This document shows, piece by piece, positions 31,268 to 39,180 of a stretch of DNA of 44,705 nucleotides. Location: positions 1-44,705 of the forward strand of contig DAOTYE010000013.1 in assembly GCA_034434915.1 (NCBI GenBank), given 5' to 3'. The position numbers were made by a program, and so were the translations under genes. Source of the stretch: DAOTYE01 sp034434915 (lineage in GTDB: Bacteria; Chloroflexota; Dehalococcoidia; Dehalococcoidales; RBG-16-60-22). Position 1 is the stretch's first letter. Every line of letters begins with the position of its first letter. The notes beneath the pieces were generated by a model. That model saw nothing but the letters and a program-made list of their open reading frames with translations. It was not told where the DNA came from and did no database searches.

Positions 31268-32591
31268 AGCAGAACCGGTTCAGGATAATGTCTGTCCTGT
31301 TTGCCATGGGGCAAGGGTGGTGCATCCGCTCCTTCCCTCCGGGAAGCCGGACTACAGTCGGGTGGTGCCGTGTAAATGTGTTCTTGAGGCGCAGGCTCAA
31401 GAGCGCAGGGCTAATCTGGAGAAATACAGCAATCTGGGAATGCTCACCCGTCTTACCTTTGATAACCTTTTGCCTAAAGGCAGAAGCGGGCTTCCCATCA
31501 ACCAGGAGCGATTTAACAACATCTATAATGCGGCGAAAGCCTTTGCCGCCGCCCCTGAAGGCTGGTTTATTATCAGCGGGCCCAGCGGCTCCGGCAAGAC
31601 CCACCTCGCCGCGGCGATTGCTAATGAACGCTTGAAACAGGGACAGCCCGTTTTTTACATCACCACACCTGACCTTTTTGACCACCTGCGCTCCGCCTAT
31701 AATCCAGGAAGCGAGGTGCCTTTTGAGCAGTTTTTCAATCATGTGCGCAATGTCCCGCTCCTGGTGCTTGACGATTTGGGAGTGCAGACGAGCACCCCCT
31801 GGGCGAAGGAAAAGCTGGACCAGCTCATTACGTACCGTTTCAATAGCCAGCTACCCACCGTCATTGTCACCATTGTGCCTGTTGAGCAGTTAGATGAGCG
31901 TCTCCGCACCCGCCTCACTGACCGGCGCCTCTGCCAGGTTCATGTCATAGAGGAAAAGCCATCTGCCGCAGACTATGCCGGCGGGCTTGAGCTTGCTCTT
32001 CTGAAAACCATGACTTTTGAGAATTTTGATTACAAGCGGGTCAACCTTTCCCCTGAGCAGAGAGAAAATCTGGGACACGTCTATCGCATAGCGCTCAATT
32101 TCGCGCAGTCACCGGAGGGATGGCTGGTGCTCATCGGAGGGACCGGTTGCGGCAAGACCCACCTCGCCGCGGCGATTGCCAATTACAATAAGCAGGCGGG
32201 AAAAGCGGTGTTATTCATTGTCGTGCCTGAGTTTCTGGACCACCTGCGCTCCACCTTCAGCCCGGAGAGCAAGGTGTCATACGACCAGCTTTTTGAAAGC
32301 GTAAAGACCGTCCCGCTTCTTATTCTAGATGACTTTGGCGAACACTCCACCACCCCCTGGGCGCAGGAGAAGCTATACCAGGTTATCAACTATCGCTATA
32401 ACGCCCGCCTGGCGACTGTCCTCACCACGCGCTGTTCCCTTGAGGAGATTGAAGAGATTGACAGCCGTATCAGCTCACGGCTGGTTGACCATAAAATCAG
32501 CCTGCCAATTGTTATTACCGCGCCTGATTACCGTGGCCAAGTCCCCCCGGGCCCTAATAAGCCATCACGCGGTAGCCGCAGAGCGCGATAA
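31188..32591 (+). CDS. Tandem double-AAA+ helicase-loader-like ATPase (DnaC/DnaI type)
   Basis: 467 residues. A zinc-binding N-terminus (C36xxC39, then C62xC64) as in DnaI, then two AAA+ domains in one chain. Domain 1: Walker A GPSGSGKTH (131-139), Walker B LLVLDDLG. Domain 2: Walker A GGTGCGKTH (317-325), Walker B LLILDDFG. DnaC/DnaI proteins normally carry one AAA+ domain. The halves are similar in sequence, including long stretches of identical DNA. Gene position after dnaB and a DnaD-like gene supports a helicase-loading role. The 80-base overlap with the preceding gene may mean a later start, but the zinc site argues for the long form. Confidence 0.82.
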   Translation: MEHISEILKRTRTDTSKGNTDTLSSIEAEPVQDNVCPVCHGARVVHPLLPSGKPDYSRVVPCKCVLEAQAQERRANLEKYSNLGMLTRLTFDNLLPKGRSGLPINQERFNNIYNAAKAFAAAPEGWFIISGPSGSGKTHLAAAIANERLKQGQPVFYITTPDLFDHLRSAYNPGSEVPFEQFFNHVRNVPLLVLDDLGVQTSTPWAKEKLDQLITYRFNSQLPTVIVTIVPVEQLDERLRTRLTDRRLCQVHVIEEKPSAADYAGGLELALLKTMTFENFDYKRVNLSPEQRENLGHVYRIALNFAQSPEGWLVLIGGTGCGKTHLAAAIANYNKQAGKAVLFIVVPEFLDHLRSTFSPESKVSYDQLFESVKTVPLLILDDFGEHSTTPWAQEKLYQVINYRYNARLATVLTTRCSLEEIEEIDSRISSRLVDHKISLPIVITAPDYRGQVPPGPNKPSRGSRRAR

Positions 32592-32600
32592 GGTGAGGAG

Positions 32601-33134
32601 GTAAGCCACGCCGAAAGAGCACTGAAAGAGGAGCATGAAGCGATAAAGTTGGCGTTGCGAGTCATTAAAAAATAAGCCAGAAGATTGACGCCAAACACCT
32701 TGATATGATTCTGGAGTTCATCAGGGTTTTTGCGGATAGATGTCACCATGGCAAGTAGGAAGGCGTGCTCTTCCCGGCGATGGTGGCGGCGGGAATTCCC
32801 AGAGAGGGAGGCCCTGTAGGCGTCATGCTTCAGGAGCATGATGTGGGACGTGGCTTTGTGAAGGGAATGAGCGATAGCATTGAGCGCTATAAGCAGGGTG
32901 ACCGCGCTGGGCACATTTGCCAGCAATGCCCGCGGCTACGCCGATTTGCTTGCCCGGCACATTTACAAGGATGATAACATCCTCTATCCTATGGCGGACA
33001 TCCACGTCCCTGAAAAGAGACAGCGTGAAATGCTTGCAGAGTTTGAAAAAATTGAAAGTGAAAGAATCGGCGCGGGGAAGCATGAGCAGTTCCATAGGAA
33101 CCTGGACCTGCTGAAAAGCATATATCTGGAATAG
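32601..33134 (+). pseudogene. Hemerythrin HHE-domain protein, broken by at least three lesions
   Basis: Conceptual reading across frames gives a full hemerythrin-like protein: AERALKEEHEAIKLALRVIKK, then KIDAKHLDMILEFIRVFADRCHHGK, stop, EGVLFPAMVAAGIPREGG, EHDVGRGFVKGMSDSIERYKQGDRA, then ARGYADLLARHIYKDDNILYPMAD. Lesions: one A missing from a run of A at 32667-32672 (frame 0 to 2); TAG at 32756-32758 where family members have Glu (KEEG); one extra base near 32909-32915 (GGGC) returning to frame 0. No clear start codon remains. HHE-domain proteins bind di-iron for O2 or NO sensing. Two lesions touch homopolymers, so sequencing error is possible for those, but TAG is not. Confidence 0.8.
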
Positions 33135-33145
33135 AAAGGCACGAT

Positions 33146-33484
33146 ATGGAAAAAACAAAACGTTCAGAGACACTCCTGGCAAAGGTGACAACGCTGGCTG
33201 ACCTGGTTGACTATCAGGACGGCGCGGTGGTGAGCCGCACGCTCATTGATAAGAAGACAGGGACGGTCACCCTGTTCTCCTTTGCGGAGGGGCAGGGATT
33301 AAGCGAGCATACCGCGCCGTTTGACGCGCTGGTTTATGTCATTGACGGTGAAGCGGAGGTCACTATTTCAGGCAAGCCTTTCCGGGTGAAGCAGGGCGAG
33401 ATGATTATCATGCCTGCTAATGAGCCGCATGCCCTGAAAGCCATAGCCGCTTTCAAGATGATGCTCGTCATGGTCAGGTCATAG
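33146..33484 (+). CDS. Small cupin-domain protein
   Basis: 112 residues, single cupin 2 domain: TLFSFAEGQGLSEHTAPFDALVYVIDGEAEVTISGKPFRVKQGEMIIMPANEPHALKA. Motif 1 keeps one His (SEHTAPFD) and motif 2 the PANEPHAL His, so a metal site is plausible. Often a stress or metabolite sensor or an isomerase; the exact role is unknown. It lies 11 bases after the broken hemerythrin gene. Confidence 0.85.
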   Translation: MEKTKRSETLLAKVTTLADLVDYQDGAVVSRTLIDKKTGTVTLFSFAEGQGLSEHTAPFDALVYVIDGEAEVTISGKPFRVKQGEMIIMPANEPHALKAIAAFKMMLVMVRS

Positions 33485-33518
33485 CACTGACTGTGATGCT
33501 AGAAAGACTATATCGGAG

Positions 33519-34337
33519 TTGACAGACACGCACCGGGCTGAAACAGGCAGAAACTCACCCCCGCTTCTGGAATACCGCAATGTGACTGTTTTCAGGGGCG
33601 ACCGCATTGCTTTAGACCGCATCACCTTAAAGGTAGAGCTGGGGGAGAACATCGCCATACTCGGACCGAATGGCTCCGGGAAGACGACCTTCATCAAGAC
33701 CATCACCCGGGAATGTTACCCCTTTGCGGGCGACCCCGCGCCTTATCTACGGCTCTTCGGCAGAGAGCGCTGGAACCTCTTTGAACTGAGGCAGCTCATC
33801 GGCATTGTCACCAACGACCTGGCAAACGATTGTGCAGAAAGCCGGCTTCCGGTGCAGAAAATCATTGTTTCCAGCTTCTTTGGCAGTATCGGCGTCTGGC
33901 ATGACAGCACGGTCACCCCGCAGATGGCGCAGAAGACTGCTGAGGTGATGAGCCTGCTGGAAATCGCCCAGCTCGCCGGAAGACCGGTGCATGAAATCTC
34001 CACCGGCGAGTTGAAACGTGTCGTCATGGCACGGGCACTGGTGCATGAACCTAAGGCATTGCTCCTTGATGAACCTACTTCCAGCCTTGACCCCCGCGCC
34101 GCCCGTGGACTGCGCCACATTTTCCGCAAAATCGTCAGCGCTGGCACGAACCTCATCATGGTTACTCACAGCCTGCCGGACATCATCCCGGAGATTGCCC
34201 GCGTCATTCTGCTCAAAGAAGGCAGAATTGTGAAGGATGGCCCAAAGGCAGAGGTGCTGACCTCAGCTAACCTTTCTGACCTCTTCGGCCTTAACCTCAA
34301 GGTGGTGCGGCGGGACGGGTATTTCCACCTGTTATGA
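33519..34337 (+). CDS. Orphan ABC transporter ATP-binding protein (YlmA/ModF-like)
   Basis: 272 residues. Walker A GPNGSGKTT, signature ISTGELKRVVMARAL, Walker B ALLLDEPTSSLD, switch His VTHSLPD. No permease or binding protein adjoins it, as in stand-alone YlmA-type ATPases. Start is uncertain: TTG 33519 touches the only GGAG (33515-33518) with no spacing, while an in-frame ACG at 33528 has correct spacing. The N-terminus before LLEYRNVTVF is short either way. Confidence 0.83.
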   Translation: MTDTHRAETGRNSPPLLEYRNVTVFRGDRIALDRITLKVELGENIAILGPNGSGKTTFIKTITRECYPFAGDPAPYLRLFGRERWNLFELRQLIGIVTNDLANDCAESRLPVQKIIVSSFFGSIGVWHDSTVTPQMAQKTAEVMSLLEIAQLAGRPVHEISTGELKRVVMARALVHEPKALLLDEPTSSLDPRAARGLRHIFRKIVSAGTNLIMVTHSLPDIIPEIARVILLKEGRIVKDGPKAEVLTSANLSDLFGLNLKVVRRDGYFHLL

Positions 34338-34373
34338 TTGAAACTCGCACTGATGATGGGGGAAACTGCCAGC

Positions 34374-34403
34374 TTGATTGCGTAAGACACAACTTGTTAC
34401 AAT
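34374..34403 (+). promoter_or_regulatory. Promoter of the C_GCAxxG_C_C gene run
   Basis: TTGATT (34374-34379), 18-base spacer, TACAAT (34398-34403); AAAGGAG and ATG 34441 follow. Confidence 0.5.
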
Positions 34404-34440
34404 AAGCATGGCTACTGTCAGTAGCAAAGGAGAAGTGAAG

Positions 34441-34965
34441 ATGGTAAAAAAGAAAGGCGCTCCGGAGAAAGCCTATGAACTGGGCTCTAAGTATGAGAAA
34501 TTATACGGCGGCTGTAGCCAGTGTGTGGTCGCTGCGTTGCAGGACACATTCAATCTGAGAGATGATGTTATCTTTAAGGCGGCTACGGCGCTGGCTGGCG
34601 GTGGCGGCAGGACTACGGACGGCAGTTGCGGGGCATACACCGGGGCGATTCTTTTCCTTGGTTCAGTGGTGGGCAGGGAAAGGAATGACTTTGAAGATAA
34701 GGCGAAGGTGCGCCTCAAGACGCATGACCTTGCCAAGAAGCTTCATGATAAATTTATCCAGGAATACGGCTCGGTCATCTGCCGCAATATCCAGACGAAG
34801 AAGATGGGGCGCTCTTACTATTTAATTGACCCGGATGAATATCAAAAATTCCTTGACGCCGGCGCCCATGATATTCACTGTCCTGACGTGGTAGGCAAGG
34901 CGGGGAAATGGGCGGCAGAACTCCTGCTGGAAGCAAAACTGGTGAAGGAGCCGAAAGCGAAATAA
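34441..34965 (+). CDS. C_GCAxxG_C_C family protein
   Basis: 174 residues from ATG 34441 (AGGAG eight bases upstream; an earlier ATG at 34378 lies in the promoter). The family Cys pattern is present: GGCSQCVVAAL, GGGRTTDGSCGAYTGAI, then VICRNIQ and HCPDVV near the end. Members are thought to be redox or metal proteins, sometimes exported; this one has no signal peptide. Begins the plus-strand run with pdxA-like and livG genes, one base before the next start. Confidence 0.85.
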   Translation: MVKKKGAPEKAYELGSKYEKLYGGCSQCVVAALQDTFNLRDDVIFKAATALAGGGGRTTDGSCGAYTGAILFLGSVVGRERNDFEDKAKVRLKTHDLAKKLHDKFIQEYGSVICRNIQTKKMGRSYYLIDPDEYQKFLDAGAHDIHCPDVVGKAGKWAAELLLEAKLVKEPKAK

Positions 34966-34966
34966 C

Positions 34967-35965
34967 ATGAACAACAAAAAACCCCTTATTGCAGTTACCC
35001 CGGGTGACATTACCGGCGTTGGTCCGGAAATCCTGGTCAGGGTGCTGGCAGAAGGTCCGCGTCCGGATTGCCGCATGCTGGTGATAGCGGATGCTGGCGT
35101 AATAAAAGCCGCCTATGATATCTTGGGCGTCAAGTTCAATCTTCCCATCTTCAAAAACGCTGACGAAGCGGTTGCCAGCAGAGTGGAACAGGCGGTTTTT
35201 GACCTGGCGGACGGTGGCAAAGAAATCCTTTTCCTCAGAGAACCTCATGAAAAAGGGGGACGGCTGGCGCTGGAAGCCCTGATAAAGGCATCTGACCTGG
35301 CGCTGGCGAAGAAGGTTGACGGCGTGGTCTATGCGCCGCTGTGCAAAGAATCGCTGAACTACGGCGGCAAAAAGTATGGCGATGAGCAATACCTGATGAA
35401 GGAGTATCTGAAAGCTCCCGATATCAGAGCACTGGCGAAAATCGGCAGTGTCTTCCGTATCACGGTGGTGGAGCACTATGCTCTCAGGAAAGTTTTTGAG
35501 ATGGTGACCAAAGAACGCGTGCTCAGCAATATAGAGACCATGTATCATGCTCTGCGTGCCTATGGCATTGAGTCACCGCGCATCGCGGTTGCCGCGCTGA
35601 ACCCTCACGCCAGCGAACACGGTTTGATGGGCAATGAAGAGGCGGAACATTTGACTCCGGCAATTGAGGCGGCGCAGGCAAAAGGCATCAATGCCATGGG
35701 TCCCATTCCTGCGGATACGGTCTATGTCCGCGCTTTCAAGGGGCAGTTTGACGGCGTGGTCAACATGTACCACGACCAGTCGCAGATTGCGCTCAAAGCG
35801 TTCCATTTTGGTGAGATAGTTATCTTCTATTTCAACTCCCCAATCATCATCACCACCCCGAGCCATGGCACCGCCTATGGCAAAGCAGGAAAAGGGCTTG
35901 CCGACCACAAAAACATGAGTGAGGCAGTGGCGCTGGCGGCGGCTTTAGCTTCACACCGGAAATAG
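34967..35965 (+). CDS. PdxA-family 4-phosphothreonine/4-phosphoerythronate dehydrogenase-like protein
   Basis: 332 residues. PdxA features: IAVTPGDITGVGPEI, GVVYAPLCKESLNYGG, ALNPHASEHGLMGNEE, GPIPADTVYVRAFKGQFDGVVNMYHDQSQIALKAFHF and TPSHGTAYGKAGKG, where PdxA proper has TSVDHGTAFDIAG. The last motif and absence of pdxJ suggest the PdxA2/DenD-like branch, which oxidises other phosphorylated or hydroxy acids in catabolism. Neighbouring transport genes fit that. NAD-dependent and metal-dependent, cytosolic. Confidence 0.85.
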   Translation: MNNKKPLIAVTPGDITGVGPEILVRVLAEGPRPDCRMLVIADAGVIKAAYDILGVKFNLPIFKNADEAVASRVEQAVFDLADGGKEILFLREPHEKGGRLALEALIKASDLALAKKVDGVVYAPLCKESLNYGGKKYGDEQYLMKEYLKAPDIRALAKIGSVFRITVVEHYALRKVFEMVTKERVLSNIETMYHALRAYGIESPRIAVAALNPHASEHGLMGNEEAEHLTPAIEAAQAKGINAMGPIPADTVYVRAFKGQFDGVVNMYHDQSQIALKAFHFGEIVIFYFNSPIIITTPSHGTAYGKAGKGLADHKNMSEAVALAAALASHRK

Positions 35966-35977
35966 ATAGAGAGGGCT

Positions 35978-36235
35978 ATGGTCAACTGGAAAATCACCGC
36001 AGCCACTATCTTCTGCGATGATGTTGACGATGAGGTAACGCTCCTGGTCTATAAAGACGGCGCGGCAAAATGCGCTGCCTGTCAGAAATACAGCCGCCCG
36101 GACAAAGAGACGTCCCGCGCCCTGAAGGAAAAAAGCAGGCAATTGAAGCGTCCTTTGGCGTGCAAAGGCTCCGCCTGCCCCCGCCCCGCTGAATACCGGG
36201 ACAGGCTCATGGCTGAGGAGGCTCAGCAGAAATGA
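35978..36235 (+). CDS. Small Cys-containing hypothetical protein
   Basis: 85 residues. Cys at KCAACQKYSRP and CKGSACPRPAEYRDRL suggest a metal or Fe-S site (CxxC plus CxxxxC). No recognised family. Its stop overlaps the livG start (ATGA), so it is co-expressed with the ABC ATPase. Confidence 0.65.
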   Translation: MVNWKITAATIFCDDVDDEVTLLVYKDGAAKCAACQKYSRPDKETSRALKEKSRQLKRPLACKGSACPRPAEYRDRLMAEEAQQK

Positions 36236-37053
36236 GCACTGACCGGGATGTCAAGATAAAGATTGAGAACGTTTCACTCTCCTTTGGCGGTGTGAAAGCC
36301 CTGACTGATGTCAGCGTTGACATCAAGGAGAATGAAATCCTCGCCATCATCGGACCGAACGGAGCAGGGAAGACTTGCCTGCTCAACTGCATCAATGGCT
36401 TCTATAAACCGCAGAAGGGCCGTATTTACTTTGAAGGCGTGGAGATAACCGGCATCCGCCCTGACAAGGCCGCTCGTCTCGGGCTGGCGCGGACTTTCCA
36501 GAACATTGAGCTTTTCACCGGGCTGACCACGCTGGAAAATATCATGGCGGCGCGGCATGTCCTGATGAAGCAGAACTTTCTCAGCAGTGCCTTCTATTTC
36601 CTCTGGGCGCATAAAGAGGAAATCAAGCACCGCCGCGTGGTGGAAGAGATTATTGATTTCCTGGAGATTGAGCCTATCCGCAAAAAGGTGGTGGGTGCGC
36701 TTCCTTACGGCATGAGGAAGCGGGTGGAGCTGGGCAGGGCACTGGCACTTGAGCCCAAGGTACTGCTCCTTGACGAGCCAATGGCAGGGATGAATCTTGA
36801 GGAAAAGGAGGACATCGCCCGCTTCATTATTGACATCTTTGAGGGGCAGGGGGCTACTTATCCTGATTCGCCGGTGCTGAGGGACGGCGTGAACAGCATC
36901 GTCCTGGTGGAGCATGACATGGGCGTAGTGATGGACATCGCTGACCGTATCGTGGTGCTTGATTTTGGACGCAAGATTGCGGAAGGCACTCCCGCGGAGA
37001 TTAAGACCGACCCCAAAGTGATTGCTGCCTACCTGGGTGAAGAGAAAAAGTAA
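36232..37053 (+). CDS. livG: Branched-chain amino acid-type ABC transporter ATPase (LivG)
   Basis: 273 residues. Walker A GPNGAGKT, LGLARTFQNIELFTGLTTLENIMAARH typical of LivG, signature PYGMRKRVELGRAL, Walker B LLLDEPMAGMN, switch His VLVEHDMG. Expected partner of the LivF/H/M/K proteins encoded on the opposite strand; no second livG is seen with them. A short insert (GATYPDSPVLRDGVNS) precedes the switch His. Its stop is 3 bases from that of the convergent CoA ligase gene. Confidence 0.9.
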   Translation: MSTDRDVKIKIENVSLSFGGVKALTDVSVDIKENEILAIIGPNGAGKTCLLNCINGFYKPQKGRIYFEGVEITGIRPDKAARLGLARTFQNIELFTGLTTLENIMAARHVLMKQNFLSSAFYFLWAHKEEIKHRRVVEEIIDFLEIEPIRKKVVGALPYGMRKRVELGRALALEPKVLLLDEPMAGMNLEEKEDIARFIIDIFEGQGATYPDSPVLRDGVNSIVLVEHDMGVVMDIADRIVVLDFGRKIAEGTPAEIKTDPKVIAAYLGEEKK

Positions 37054-37055
37054 AG

Positions 37056-38342
37056 TTACTTCCAGACCCGTGCGTCTTTGATTTTCCTTTTCTGGTCTTC
37101 CGGAATTGCTCCTTTTGGCACGAAGTCAATTCTATCCGCTTTGAGCACGCACGCGCTCTGAAACTTTTTGTTGACCTCTTCCGCCAGCTTTTCTTTGTCT
37201 GCGGTCTCATCTTTCAGCTCAATGCGGAAGGTGATTTCATCGCGCTGGGCGGGACGGCTGACGATAATCTGGTAGGTGCTGATTTCAGGAAAGCCCGCCA
37301 GCACTCCTTCCACCTGTCTTCCCACCACGAACATCCCGCGCACTTTCACTGCGTCACCCGCCCTCCCCAGTATGCCAGTAAGGCGGTAAGACGTGCGCCC
37401 GCACAAGCAGGGCTCAGTGGTGATAGAGGACAAATCACCCGTGCCGAAGCGGATGATGCCCCAGTTCTTGTTGTGGAGCGGCGTAACAGCTATTTCACCC
37501 ACCTCTCCCGGCGCCAGCTGTTTGCCGGTCTGCGGGTCAATAATTTCAATAGCATATTCATCCATGAGGTGCATGCCTTTCTTCTCGCGGCATTCGTAGG
37601 CGAGCGCGCCGCCGGGCTCAGTGACGGCATAGCATTGATAGGTGTCAATGCCATAATCATCTTCCAGCGTCCTGCGGAGAGATGGTGGGAGCATTTCTCC
37701 GGTGAACCAGGCACGCCTGACCGCAAAATCTTTCTTGAAGCTATAGCCCGTTTCTTCCGCTTTGTTGATGACGGTCATGAGGAATGAAGGCGTCCCCACG
37801 AACCCGGTGACTTTCAGGTCTAGCATGGTGCGCACCTGAATTTCAGTATTGCCCACGCCGGTGGGCACAACCGTGGCGCCGCAGTCGCGCAGGGCTTCAT
37901 GGAACAGGATGCCGGCGGGTGACAGGTGGTAGGTGAAGGTATTGACGACGATGTCCCCCTTTCTGAATCCTGCCGCCCAGAATGCTTTGGCGAACCATTT
38001 AATTGAGGCGGTCTGGATGGGCTCATAGACCGGTCCCGGGGAGATAAAGACGCGGTCAACTTCCTCCGGCGGGACCATCAGAAATCCGCCATAGGGCGGG
38101 TCTGTTTTCTGAAGCTCAATAAGGTCAGTCTTGCGGGTGATGGGGAGCTTCTCCAGGTCTTTCACAGTGCGGATGTCAAACGGCTTGATGCCGGCGCGGT
38201 CAAGCATTTTTTTGACTGCAGGAGCATGAGCGTAGGCGTAGCGCACTGTGGCAAAGAGCTTTTCACTCTGGTACTGCTCTCTATTCTCAGCAGACATGGT
38301 CTCCAGCTCGTCAAAATAATCCGGTTTCCTTTTCAGAGCCAT
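37056..38342 (-). CDS. Phenylacetate-CoA ligase-like enzyme (PaaK family)
   Basis: 428 residues. ANL-superfamily adenylate-forming enzyme of the PaaK type: PPYGGFLMVPPEEVDRVFISPGP, a middle YQCYAVTEPGGALAYECREKKG, GEIAVTPLHNKNWGIIRFGTGDLSSI and the C-terminal LTGILGRAGDAVKVRGMFV motif. It activates an aryl or related acid to its CoA thioester. It is last in the liv operon and overlaps livF by 10 bases, so the transporter probably imports an acid that this enzyme (or the acyl-CoA synthetase) activates. Confidence 0.87.
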   Translation of the reverse strand: MALKRKPDYFDELETMSAENREQYQSEKLFATVRYAYAHAPAVKKMLDRAGIKPFDIRTVKDLEKLPITRKTDLIELQKTDPPYGGFLMVPPEEVDRVFISPGPVYEPIQTASIKWFAKAFWAAGFRKGDIVVNTFTYHLSPAGILFHEALRDCGATVVPTGVGNTEIQVRTMLDLKVTGFVGTPSFLMTVINKAEETGYSFKKDFAVRRAWFTGEMLPPSLRRTLEDDYGIDTYQCYAVTEPGGALAYECREKKGMHLMDEYAIEIIDPQTGKQLAPGEVGEIAVTPLHNKNWGIIRFGTGDLSSITTEPCLCGRTSYRLTGILGRAGDAVKVRGMFVVGRQVEGVLAGFPEISTYQIIVSRPAQRDEITFRIELKDETADKEKLAEEVNKKFQSACVLKADRIDFVPKGAIPEDQKRKIKDARVWK

Positions 38343-39124
38343 CTTTTGCGCCTCTTATAATGCTTGACTTCCCGGTAGCTCTTCCGCGTGCCCATAGCGG
38401 AGAGCCCCATGTAAAACTCCTTGACGTCTTCATTATTCTTAAGGAATTCTGCCGTGCCGTCAAGGACGATTCTCCCGTTCTCCATAACATAACCATAGTG
38501 GGCGATGCTGAGAGCAATCCTCACGTTCTGCTCAACGAGCAAAACTGATGTCTTCTGCTCCCGGTTGAAGCGGTTGATGATGTCATAAATCTCTTCCACG
38601 AGAAGCGGCGCCAGACCCAGCGATGGCTCATCAAGCATCATGAGTTTGGGAGAGGTCATCATAGCCCTGCCGATAACCAGCATCTGCTGTTCACCACCGG
38701 AGAGATAGCCAGCGGTGTTGCGGTGCAGGGATTTCAGGCGAGGAAAATAATGATAGACCATCTCCAGGTCCCGTTTTACGGCGTGGCTATCGCGCCTGCT
38801 GAAGGCACCGACCATCAGGTTTTCTTCCGTGGTGAGATGCCCGAAGACGCGCCTGCCTTCCAGCGCCTGGATGATGCCCAGCTTGCCGATTTCCTCTGCG
38901 CTCTTATGGTCAATCCTCTCCCCGTTCCACTCAATACTGCCATCAGTGACCTCACCTTCCTGAACGTGGAGAAGCCCGGAAATGGCTTTCAGAGTGGTGC
39001 TTTTTCCCGCGCCGTTGGCGCCGAGCAAAGCAACGATGGCGCCGTCATCCACCTTCATAGATACGCCGTGAAGGACACGGATGACATTGAGATAGGTGAC
39101 CTCAATGTTATTCAGCTTGAGCAT
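38333..39124 (-). CDS. livF: Branched-chain amino acid-type ABC transporter ATPase (LivF)
   Basis: 263 residues. Walker A GANGAGKSTT, IIQALEGRRVFGHLTTEENLMVGAF, signature YLSGGEQQMLVIGRAMM, Walker B LMMLDEPSLGLAP, and LLVEQNVRIALSIAHYGYVMENGRIV, all LivF-type. A basic tail of ~20 residues (SYREVKHYKRRKRWL) extends the end into the overlap with the ligase gene. Confidence 0.9.
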   Translation of the reverse strand: MLKLNNIEVTYLNVIRVLHGVSMKVDDGAIVALLGANGAGKSTTLKAISGLLHVQEGEVTDGSIEWNGERIDHKSAEEIGKLGIIQALEGRRVFGHLTTEENLMVGAFSRRDSHAVKRDLEMVYHYFPRLKSLHRNTAGYLSGGEQQMLVIGRAMMTSPKLMMLDEPSLGLAPLLVEEIYDIINRFNREQKTSVLLVEQNVRIALSIAHYGYVMENGRIVLDGTAEFLKNNEDVKEFYMGLSAMGTRKSYREVKHYKRRKRWL

Positions 39125-39134
39125 GGTGTTTACC

Positions 39135-39158
39135 GGGGCTCCGCTTCGGCGGAGCCCC
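39135..39158. other. Strong hairpin between livK and livF
   Basis: Perfect 10-bp stem GGGGCTCCGC / GCGGAGCCCC with a 4-base loop. A T-run follows on the plus strand only. For the minus-strand operon it is more likely an mRNA processing or stability element that raises livK over livF; it could act as a terminator for stray plus-strand transcription. Confidence 0.65.
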
Positions 39159-39180
39159 CTTTTTTACTCCCCTTTTCAGT

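Noticed and set aside
32664..32676. Programmed -1 frameshift at the A-run of the hemerythrin gene
   Set aside because: An amber codon and a second frame change lie downstream, so decay or error explains it better.
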